Source: Butyrivibrio sp. INlla18
GTDB taxonomy: Bacteria > Bacillota > Clostridia > Lachnospirales > Lachnospiraceae
Assembly: GCF_900103635.1 (NCBI RefSeq)
Contig: NZ_FMXK01000004.1
Location: 1 to 64,000 of the forward strand
Direction of reading: 5' to 3'
Length of the DNA stretch: 64,000 nucleotides
The position numbers and the translations under genes are program-made. A model generated the notes under the pieces. It did not search any database. It saw only the letters and a list, made by a program, of their open reading frames with translations, and was not told the DNA's origin. Each line of letters opens with the position of its first letter. Within the stretch, counting starts at the first letter, position 1. Shown piece by piece: positions 45,060-51,508 of the stretch.

Positions 45060-45935
45060 TTACTGAAGAAGTGAAAGAACACCCTGATTTGTCTGGTTTG
45101 CCTGAGCAAGCATTGACTGTCCAGCCTGCTGAAGGATGTTATTGTTAGAATATCTAACCATCTCTTCTGCCATATCTGTATCACGAATCTGTGATTCTGC
45201 AGCCTGTGTATTCTCAACTACGTTGTCAAGATTCTTGATTGTGTGTTCAAGTCTGTTCTGAATAGCACCAAGATCTGATCTCTGCTTTGAAATAGAAATA
45301 AGTGCCTGCTTAACGCTCTCAATTGTAGCTTTAGCATTTGAATGAGACATTACATTAATCTGTCCACCAGTTGTATTTGCTGAACCAACTGGATATGAAG
45401 CTGTTGCCTCTTTAACTGCCCATACTCCAATGCTTGTAGCACTAAGTTTCATGATGCAGATATTAATCTGGTTCTGTGCATCAGATTCTGAACCAACCTG
45501 AAGATTTTTATTAGTAAATGATCCATCAAGAAGATGCTGGTTATTGAACTCTGTAGAAGCAGCTGTTCTTGTAATTTCGTCTGAAAGCTGCGTCATCTCC
45601 TGCTGGATGTATGCTCTATCCTGAGATGTAAGAGTATCATTTGCGGCCTTAACTGCAAGCTCATTCATACGCTGAAGCATATCATGTACTTCATTAAGAG
45701 CACCTTCAGCCGTTTGTACTACCGAAATACCATCCTGAGCATTTGCAGAAGCCTGTGTAAGACCTCTTACCTGTCTTCTCATCTTCTCAGAAATAGCAAG
45801 TCCTGCTGCATCATCTGCTGCTCTGTTAATTTTATAACCAGAAGAAAGTTTTTCGCTAGATTTAGCCTGAACGCCAGTTGTAATACCAAGCTGTCTGTTA
45901 GAATTCATTGCTGTGACATTGTGTTGTACTACCAT
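45060..45935 (-). CDS. fliC: Flagellin 2
   Basis: Second filament subunit, 291 aa, nearly identical to flagellin 1 in both terminal regions (VVQHNVTAMNSNRQLG; SNNNILQQAGQSMLAQAN; VLSLLQ end). The middle is longer by a Ser/Thr-rich segment (ATASYPVGSANTTGG) that flagellin 1 lacks and that would be the natural O-glycosylation surface. The start at 45935 is fixed by GGAGG eight bases upstream; an ATG at 45950 lies before that site. It has its own sigma-28 promoter and a roughly 110-nt leader with several GGA triplets (candidate CsrA contacts). Confidence 0.97.
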   Translation of the reverse strand: MVVQHNVTAMNSNRQLGITTGVQAKSSEKLSSGYKINRAADDAAGLAISEKMRRQVRGLTQASANAQDGISVVQTAEGALNEVHDMLQRMNELAVKAANDTLTSQDRAYIQQEMTQLSDEITRTAASTEFNNQHLLDGSFTNKNLQVGSESDAQNQINICIMKLSATSIGVWAVKEATASYPVGSANTTGGQINVMSHSNAKATIESVKQALISISKQRSDLGAIQNRLEHTIKNLDNVVENTQAAESQIRDTDMAEEMVRYSNNNILQQAGQSMLAQANQTNQGVLSLLQ

Positions 45936-46049
45936 ATGAAAATCCTCCATGAACGGGGCCCGCTTCCCTGCTGCCTTTCCATCTTCTCTATTGTGCAGCG
46001 TATCGCGGAGTCCCTTCCATGGCTGCTTTTGTTTTGTTTTACACTAATG

Positions 46050-46076
46050 TTATCGGCCGCTTTTCTAGTAACTTAA
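46050..46076 (-). promoter_or_regulatory. Sigma-28 promoter of flagellin 2
   Basis: Minus strand TTAA (46073-46076), exactly 15 bp, then a perfect GCCGATAA (46050-46057). Confidence 0.88.
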
Positions 46077-46146
46077 CCCTTTTTGAAATATTTTTTTCTT
46101 TTTTTTGAACAATTTGAAATTTTTTTGATTATTTTCAATTTTGCTA

Positions 46147-46174
46147 TAAAGTTATTGCACTTATATGCCGATAA
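46147..46174 (+). promoter_or_regulatory. Plus-strand sigma-28-like promoter without an obvious gene
   Basis: TAAA (46147-46150) and a perfect GCCGATAA (46167-46174), separated by 16 bp instead of 15. It points away from flagellin 2 and into the 3' end of the FliT-like gene on the opposite strand, so any transcript would be antisense. Confidence 0.4.
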
Positions 46175-46203
46175 ACGGTGTCTCACAAATTTGTGCAAAA
46201 AAA

Positions 46204-46223
46204 GAGAACTCTTTCGAGTTCTC
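46204..46223 (-). terminator. Intrinsic terminator after the FliT-like gene
   Basis: Perfect 8-bp stem GAGAACTC (46204-46211) pairing with 46216-46223, loop of four; followed on the minus strand by seven T. Ends the flaG-fliD-fliS-fliT-like transcript. Confidence 0.9.
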
Positions 46224-46229
46224 ATAATA

Positions 46230-46709
46230 TCAATTCTTGTTATCCAAAAATTGAGGTGGTATATCTTTGAAATTGTTCATTGTTCTATAATAATTAAATG
46301 CCGCTGCTGACGTTTGTCTGGAATAATTCATAGCCTTTCTTGCTACACTAAAATACTCTTCCGCCAGTTTTTTGTTTCGATATTCTGCTGCTTCTATTGA
46401 TGCACTAAGCCCCGTTATCTCCTGAATCAGATTTTGCATTCTTCTAATCTGATCTTTGTATAGCTCTTTATTCAGACCAACTTCATCTTTAACTCTGTCA
46501 AACAATGATTGAAAACCATCGTCAAGCTTAAGAAGATTATCAATAAGTTCGCCTTTCACATCGAGTATCTTATCAAAAGCTTCTTCATCCACTTTATCAG
46601 GGTTCTTCAAAATCTCTCTTTGCTTGTCATTTTCAGTTTCAATCTGTTTCATGACCTGTATTTTTTTTTGCAAGCTTTCTTCAAGCATATCTAGACTGGC
46701 TGATACCAT
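46230..46709 (-). CDS. FliT/FlgN-like flagellar protein (putative export chaperone)
   Basis: A 159-aa, highly charged, all-helical protein (SLQKKIQVMKQIETENDKQ; RRMQNLIQEITGLSAS; a YSRQTSAAAFNYYRTM tail). It sits directly after fliS, the usual place of fliT. FliT-type chaperones bind FliD; sequence alone is too divergent for a firm family call. The tail NYYRTMNNFKDIPPQFLDNKN also resembles FlgN-type chaperone ends. The ATG at 46709 has GAGGGG six bases upstream; a TTG further out does not. Confidence 0.65.
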   Translation of the reverse strand: MVSASLDMLEESLQKKIQVMKQIETENDKQREILKNPDKVDEEAFDKILDVKGELIDNLLKLDDGFQSLFDRVKDEVGLNKELYKDQIRRMQNLIQEITGLSASIEAAEYRNKKLAEEYFSVARKAMNYSRQTSAAAFNYYRTMNNFKDIPPQFLDNKN

Positions 46710-46742
46710 TGCATTCCCCTCTTCACTCAAGACTCAGAAATA

Positions 46743-47144
46743 TTATGCATCCTTTACCATGATATTATTAGCCTTCATTACTTCAACCCAATTGTCTCTT
46801 ATTGCATGCATATGTTTGTTTACCTCAGCAACTATCTCTCTATCTTTAGCGATATTTGCTTCAACAAGTCTCCTTGCAATATAAGAATACATGTTTTCAA
46901 AGTCCTGTGCAACCGGATACTTCATATCAAGCGTATTTCGAAGATAATCGATTATTCTCTCGGTTTTTATAATATTTATATGCGCTTTTTCAACATCTTT
47001 TTTTTCTATTGCATAATCTGCAATATTAAGAAATTTGATTGCTCCATCATAAAGCATCAACGTAAGCTCTGGTCCAGAAGCTCCCATTACTTTGTTGTTT
47101 TTATACTGTGCATAAGCATTCTGCTGTTGTGATAATACTGGCAT
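46743..47144 (-). CDS. fliS: Flagellar export chaperone FliS
   Basis: FliS binds the C-terminus of flagellin in the cytoplasm and prevents premature polymerisation; in Gram-positives it also takes part in the FliW/CsrA regulatory circuit. The 133-aa protein has the family pattern: NAYAQYKNNKVMGASGPELTLMLYDGAIKFL at the N-terminus, then IDYLRNTLDMKYPVAQDFENMYSYI and a final AIRDNWVEVM helix. Normal length. Lies between fliD and the FliT-like gene on one transcript. Confidence 0.95.
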   Translation of the reverse strand: MPVLSQQQNAYAQYKNNKVMGASGPELTLMLYDGAIKFLNIADYAIEKKDVEKAHINIIKTERIIDYLRNTLDMKYPVAQDFENMYSYIARRLVEANIAKDREIVAEVNKHMHAIRDNWVEVMKANNIMVKDA

Positions 47145-47187
47145 AAGCGTTCCCTCGCATTCGTTATTATTTTTATCCTAAAATCAA

Positions 47188-48720
47188 TTAATTGCCACCA
47201 AAGAAACCGGATAAAGAATTACTCGACGAATTAATCTTTGAGAGTGCTGTTTCCATTGTTGCAAATTTTTTATATAGCTTATCCTGAGCAGCTTCAAGAG
47301 CAGACTGTGCATCGGAGATCTTAGTATTATAAGCACTATACTGAGATGCCATAAGCTTATCTTCATAAATTGTAAAGGAACTGCTGTACTCAGTACCTTT
47401 CATAAGATCCGAAAGCTTACTATATATGCTCTTTGATAATTCAGTAAAGAAATCCTGTACTGCTGTTGGATCTGTTGAAATCATTGATCTTAGCAAGTCT
47501 GTATTTCCACTAACTGATGAATCATCCTCATCACCATCTATGTGCAGAAGATCTCTCTCATTTTCTTCTGTCTCAAAATACCCACCTGTAGAGATACCAA
47601 AAGAAGCAAGCGAAAGACTCTTAGTTGTTCCATCTTTTAATGTAACATCAAAAGAACTATTCATCATTTCTCTAAGGGCTGTCTTGATAGTTCCTATAGT
47701 CTCATCATGACTAAGAAGTCCATCTTTAATCTTCTTTTCCCACTCTTCAACTTCTGTATCAGACATTTCTTTTTTCTGGTCATCAGTTAGCATCTTGTAC
47801 TTTGAAGCCTTATCTGCATTGTAAAGAGTAGCGAACTCTTTCATAAGATCGTTATACTCTTTTATCATGTTCTTAATATTGTCGTAAATGCCACTGGTAT
47901 CCTGTTTGGTTGAAAGAGTAATTCCTGAAGCAACTTCATTGGCAGTAATGGTAAGCCCATTAATCTCAAATGTATTAGTGTCAGATGTATATGTTTCTCC
48001 ATTAAGAACTATCTCAGCACTAGTTCCCGAAATATAATTGGAACCATCTGCTTTTTTGGTAAGTCCAAGTTTAGTCATAGCATCACTTGATTCACTATCT
48101 ATTATCAAGTCAAAAGAAGCTGCTTCCCCGGCAGTCTTTGAAGAAACATAGAATCTTCCATTGTTCTCATCATAATTAAAATTAAGGCTGGTTCCTGTCT
48201 CTGAAGATGTAGCACTTTTTAGTTTACTAAGAATACTTCCAACCGTATCACCTTCTTCAACTGTTACAGAAAGAACATCTGAAGTATTTCCGCCAATACT
48301 GAATTTAATCTTATCACCAGTAGACAATCCAAGTTCTTCTGCAGTTGTCTCTTTTGTAGCCTTTGAAGTGCCGACTTTCACTTCCTGTCCTGTAAGATAT
48401 CCAGACTTAGCCAGCTGTATGATATCTAATGTCTGGGTTGCATTCATAGCGCCTTCGCCAGTAATAACTGATGCTGCATTAGCATTAGAAACTGTAGTTG
48501 TCTTCTTATTGTATGCCGATGTAAACCTCATGTTACTAAGCGCACCATTATAAAATGAAGTAACTTTCTTATTAAGTTCTTTCCACTTGTCCTGCTTCCA
48601 GGTGAGCTTTTTCTGATCGCCTTTTGCTGTATTAAGTTTATCCTGCTTTGTCTGTGTTAAGGCTGTTATGATACTTTCTGTATCAAGGCCTGAATTCATT
48701 CCTGTTATTCTGATAGGCAT
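47188..48720 (-). CDS. fliD: Flagellar filament cap protein FliD
   Basis: FliD forms the cap under which flagellin polymerises. The 510-residue protein has the FliD_N start (IRITGMNSGLDTESIITAL), the QKKLTWKQDKWKELN helix, the FLG hook IN-like TLDIIQLAKSGYLTG segment, and FliD_C with GIYDNIKNMIKEYNDLMKEF and the C-terminal coiled coil (YSAYNTKISDAQSALEAAQ). AAAGGAG precedes the ATG. Its leader bears a CsrA-type hairpin at 48756-48773, suggesting control in step with flagellin. Confidence 0.96.
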   Translation of the reverse strand: MPIRITGMNSGLDTESIITALTQTKQDKLNTAKGDQKKLTWKQDKWKELNKKVTSFYNGALSNMRFTSAYNKKTTTVSNANAASVITGEGAMNATQTLDIIQLAKSGYLTGQEVKVGTSKATKETTAEELGLSTGDKIKFSIGGNTSDVLSVTVEEGDTVGSILSKLKSATSSETGTSLNFNYDENNGRFYVSSKTAGEAASFDLIIDSESSDAMTKLGLTKKADGSNYISGTSAEIVLNGETYTSDTNTFEINGLTITANEVASGITLSTKQDTSGIYDNIKNMIKEYNDLMKEFATLYNADKASKYKMLTDDQKKEMSDTEVEEWEKKIKDGLLSHDETIGTIKTALREMMNSSFDVTLKDGTTKSLSLASFGISTGGYFETEENERDLLHIDGDEDDSSVSGNTDLLRSMISTDPTAVQDFFTELSKSIYSKLSDLMKGTEYSSSFTIYEDKLMASQYSAYNTKISDAQSALEAAQDKLYKKFATMETALSKINSSSNSLSGFFGGN

Positions 48721-48755
48721 AGGCTTTCTCCTTTCTCAATCCTTGAGTGTGCTGA

Positions 48756-48773
48756 TTTGACATCCATGTCAAA
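48756..48773 (-). promoter_or_regulatory. Perfect palindrome with CsrA-type GGA loop in the fliD leader
   Basis: TTTGACAT (48756-48763) and its exact complement (48766-48773) flank two bases. As minus-strand RNA the core is ACAUGGAUGU, differing from the CsrA consensus ACARGGAUGU at one position, with GGA exposed at the hairpin tip. It lies about 35 nt upstream of the fliD start codon. A DNA-binding operator is the alternative. Confidence 0.6.
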
Positions 48774-48798
48774 CATCATCTGTTACATACCGGAAATG

Positions 48799-49272
48799 TT
48801 AGCGCTTCTCATCTACCATGATTCCAGCTATTTCCCAAACCTTGGCAATCATATCAAGAGTCTCATCTGGTGGGAACTCCTTGATGACTTTCTTGGTTTC
48901 TTTATCAACCATCTTGATAGTTACTCTGTTGGTCTTCTCATGAATACCAAATACTGCCTCAGCGCTTGACTTAGCATTCTGAGTCATTTCAGAGATTGCC
49001 TTCTTAACCTTTGCATTATCAGCCTGAATCTGCTCTTCAGTTGCCTCTATAAACTCCTGCTCACTAGCATAGTTCTGAGGACCACTCTGAGTATTAGTAT
49101 TGTTAGAGCTATCAGCAGCTTCTACCTTGAACTCAACGTTCTGCATGCTGCCGTCAGCTTCACGATTAACTACTTCAGAATTAGACTGACTCTGCTCATG
49201 TACCTGTGTCTTTACCTGTGGCTGCGCCTGCTGTATAAGTGGCGAAAAGCCGTTAATTGCTTCCATTCCCAT
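48799..49272 (-). CDS. flaG: FlaG family protein
   Basis: A 158-aa protein whose C-terminal 70 residues match FlaG: AVFGIHEKTNRVTIKMVDKETKKVIKEFPPDETLDMIAKVWEIAGIMVDEKR-type sequence, with the diagnostic VIKEFPPDETL. FlaG affects filament length. The N-terminal 85 residues are Gln/Ser/Asn-rich and low in complexity. GGAGG lies nine bases before the ATG at 49272. First gene of the sigma-28-driven flaG-fliD-fliS unit. Confidence 0.92.
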   Translation of the reverse strand: MGMEAINGFSPLIQQAQPQVKTQVHEQSQSNSEVVNREADGSMQNVEFKVEAADSSNNTNTQSGPQNYASEQEFIEATEEQIQADNAKVKKAISEMTQNAKSSAEAVFGIHEKTNRVTIKMVDKETKKVIKEFPPDETLDMIAKVWEIAGIMVDEKR

Positions 49273-49297
49273 AATCCTATACCTCCATGGTTTCGAG

Positions 49298-49309
49298 AAC
49301 ATCCTTGTT
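49298..49309 (-). promoter_or_regulatory. CsrA consensus site in the flaG leader
   Basis: The minus-strand RNA reads AACAAGGAUGUU: the ten bases ACAAGGAUGU match the CsrA consensus ACARGGAUGU at every position, and the outer bases form a 4-bp stem with AGGA in the loop. The ribosome site (GGAGG) about 15 nt downstream gives the second GGA. Confidence 0.72.
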
Positions 49310-49368
49310 ATTGACCATTTATAATCTTATAAGTTCAAATGAGATTGTTATAGCATTTCTTATCCTCT

Positions 49369-49395
49369 ATATCGGATAGCTGGATTAAAACATTA
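49369..49395 (-). promoter_or_regulatory. Putative sigma-28 promoter of flaG-fliD-fliS
   Basis: Minus strand TAAT (49392-49395), 15 bp, TCCGATAT (49369-49376). Spacing is exact, but both boxes deviate from consensus by one or two bases. Confidence 0.6.
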
Positions 49396-49414
49396 GTCTT
49401 TTAAGGAAAAAAAA

Positions 49415-49440
49415 TCCTAAAATTAATAAAAATTTTAGGA
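49415..49440 (-). terminator. Terminator of the CgeB-like gene
   Basis: Perfect 10-bp AT-rich stem (49415-49424 and 49431-49440), loop of six, followed on the minus strand by eight T. The stop codon of the glycosyltransferase lies inside the stem. Confidence 0.8.
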
Positions 49441-50622
49441 TTTCAGGATTTCCTGCAGAAGTTTAGTATAGGCAAAGTTCTCAAAGACCTTTTTCTGGCC
49501 ATTAAGAGCTATTTCCTTACGTTCATCTTCATGCTGAAGGTAATAAGCTGTCTTTTGGATCATATCCTCTGGCGTATATACCATTACAAGATCAACACCA
49601 TCTTCAAAATATTCTGCGATCTCAGCCTGATAATTTGTAATAAGGAATCCTCCTGCTGCCAGAATATCTATTACACGAAGTGATACTCCTGAAAGAATAG
49701 ATCTAAGGGTTATGTTCAGATTTACCTTACTTCTATGGAAAACTCTTGGCATCTTTTCGTTGTAGCTGGCAAGCCCTAAGTCGCACACGCCTTCAATGGG
49801 CTTTGTCCCTGGAGAAGTATAAAGAACTGTATTAAATCTTTTACCCATTTCAGTCAGGATATTTCTTCTTTCATTTACAGTGACTTTTTTCCTAAGGATA
49901 TCCAGCATAACGCCGTCGTAATCTATCTCATATTTGCCAGTCTGTTCGAACTGTATGTACTGTCTTAGCTCTTTTACTTTCTCATATGGGTATATCTCTT
50001 CCTCGGTAAAAAAGTCTGCCCCAAATACACGTTCCTGAGCTTTGATAACCGCATCTGTATAGCCTTTAAGTATTGGTGGTAAGAAATTAACCTGATCATA
50101 GAAGTTGTATTCATTATCATAAAGATTTCCAAGAAAGCTTACGTCATGCTCATAGGCAACTTCGCCGCCAGTTTCCTGGTCAAGCTTCTGGCACAGCTCG
50201 CCAAGTCTCTTTTCATTAACTCCAAGTGGTGAGTAATTTATGGTCTTAACACCCTTATTCACCATGTTTTGGTAAAGGACCTTGTCAAAGACAAATATCC
50301 TGTTTACAGGATTATTAGTAACATGGGAGTCTAAGGTGTAATGAGGGCAATCAAATACCCAGCTCACATAAGGAATGCCATATTTCTGGCAGGCTTCAGA
50401 AATATTTGGAAAGAAATCAAAGCTATAGAGAAGGTCATAATATCTTTTGCCATCGACCTCTTTTTTTGTCACAAGCTCTTTTATCTTTCCTTCTATTTCA
50501 GGGGTCAGATCAAAGCCTTTCATATTGAGTTTAAGAACATCAACCTGATGTCCAAGCCTTTTCATGGCATCTCTGCAATCCCCACCATTAAATTCATCCC
50601 AGTCGTAATAAAGTATGCGCAT
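49435..50622 (-). CDS. CgeB-like (DUF3880/Glyco_trans_1_2) glycosyltransferase within flagellar cluster
   Basis: A 395-aa GT-B protein opening MRILYYDWDEFNGGDCRDAM, with YDLLYSFDFFPNISEAC, WVFDCPHYTL, HDVSFLGNLYD, and the C-terminal Glyco_trans_1_2 block FHRSKVNLNITLRSILSGVSLRVIDILA followed by GFLITNYQAEIAEYFEDGVD. Family members glycosylate flagellin or spore proteins. Its place between csrA and flaG, with GAGGA before the ATG, makes it the strongest candidate for a flagellin-directed enzyme in this window (inference). Paralogue at 31999-33177. Confidence 0.88.
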   Translation of the reverse strand: MRILYYDWDEFNGGDCRDAMKRLGHQVDVLKLNMKGFDLTPEIEGKIKELVTKKEVDGKRYYDLLYSFDFFPNISEACQKYGIPYVSWVFDCPHYTLDSHVTNNPVNRIFVFDKVLYQNMVNKGVKTINYSPLGVNEKRLGELCQKLDQETGGEVAYEHDVSFLGNLYDNEYNFYDQVNFLPPILKGYTDAVIKAQERVFGADFFTEEEIYPYEKVKELRQYIQFEQTGKYEIDYDGVMLDILRKKVTVNERRNILTEMGKRFNTVLYTSPGTKPIEGVCDLGLASYNEKMPRVFHRSKVNLNITLRSILSGVSLRVIDILAAGGFLITNYQAEIAEYFEDGVDLVMVYTPEDMIQKTAYYLQHEDERKEIALNGQKKVFENFAYTKLLQEILKS

Positions 50623-50644
50623 ATTTATCCTCTAGCCAAAAATA

Positions 50645-50670
50645 GGCCGCTGCCCTTATGGACAGCAGCC
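50645..50670 (-). terminator. Terminator after csrA
   Basis: An 11-bp stem with two G-U pairs in the RNA (50645-50655 and 50660-50670), loop of four, followed by TATTTTTGG on the minus strand. It separates csrA from the glycosyltransferase gene only 23 bp downstream, so that gene depends on read-through or an unseen promoter. Confidence 0.75.
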
Positions 50671-50693
50671 TTAATTTCAAATGATCTAAGTTC

Positions 50694-50909
50694 TCATAGA
50701 AGCTTTTTGAGTTCTTCAATTCCAGAAACATCTGTAGCTTCCTTGTTTTCATTCTGAATCTGGATATAAACTTCTTTTCTATAAATAGGAACTTCCTTAG
50801 GTGCAGATATACCAAGCTTGATCTGATCACCTCTGATGTCCAAAACAGTTACTTCTATATTGTTATTAATAACGATAGACTCGTTCTTTTTTCTTGATAA
50901 TGCTAACAT
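50694..50909 (-). CDS. csrA: Carbon storage / flagellin translation regulator CsrA
   Basis: RNA-binding translational repressor, 71 aa. MLALSRKKNESIVINNNIEVTVLDIRGDQIKLGI carries the conserved R/K of beta-strand 1 and the IKLGI core, and APKEVPIYRKEVY the RNA-contacting beta-5 region. It binds GGA motifs over ribosome sites and is antagonised by FliW, encoded 44 bp upstream. GGA hairpins in the flagellin 1, flaG and fliD leaders of this window are the likely targets. Confidence 0.97.
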   Translation of the reverse strand: MLALSRKKNESIVINNNIEVTVLDIRGDQIKLGISAPKEVPIYRKEVYIQIQNENKEATDVSGIEELKKLL

Positions 50910-50953
50910 ATGGTTCTCCCTCCGCGGCTAATGTTTTTGGCTGATTACTCAAA

Positions 50954-51412
50954 TCATCCATTTGCTTCTTTATTTTTTTGAAGGATGTCATAAATAGGGA
51001 ACTTCACCGGATATTCATCATTATCAATAATTGTCTGAGACGCCTTCATGTCTTTTGTGTTGATGATAAATGGTCCCTTAAGATTAACTGTCATGAGTTT
51101 AAGATCATGTGGAACTGTAACTGTTACAAGAACAAGCATCTCCTCCTCATCAAGATTACCGATTGATTCAACCTCTGTCTTATCAATAATAGGCTTATAA
51201 TCAGGGCAAACAATCAATGGATCCATAACCGGCATTGCAAAATTAGGTTCATCAACTGACTGAAGCCACTTTATTGTGTTCGCCCCCTGATCCTCATCAT
51301 GCATAAGTGTGAATCTTGTAAACTCAGGGAAACCAATTATTCCATTTGGGAAAGTAATGATCTTACTCTCCTCGATTTCTACTTCGCCAAATACTCTAGT
51401 TGTAAGTTTCAT
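50954..51412 (-). CDS. fliW: Flagellar assembly factor FliW
   Basis: FliW binds either flagellin or CsrA; when flagellin is scarce it sequesters CsrA and releases flagellin mRNA. The 152-aa protein has ITFPNGIIGFPEFTRFTLM near the N-terminus, FAMPVMDPLIVCPDY in the middle and VTVPHDLKLMTVNLKGPFIIN, all family signatures. GGAGG lies seven bases before the ATG. Gene order flgL-fliW-csrA is the standard Gram-positive arrangement. Confidence 0.96.
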   Translation of the reverse strand: MKLTTRVFGEVEIEESKIITFPNGIIGFPEFTRFTLMHDEDQGANTIKWLQSVDEPNFAMPVMDPLIVCPDYKPIIDKTEVESIGNLDEEEMLVLVTVTVPHDLKLMTVNLKGPFIINTKDMKASQTIIDNDEYPVKFPIYDILQKNKEANG

Positions 51413-51508
51413 GCTGTAACCTCCATTGTCTTTGAGACATCGCTACATTTTAATTATAAACGTTATTTCGTAACTATGCCACATTTTATTTTATCTGATG
51501 TTAAGTCA

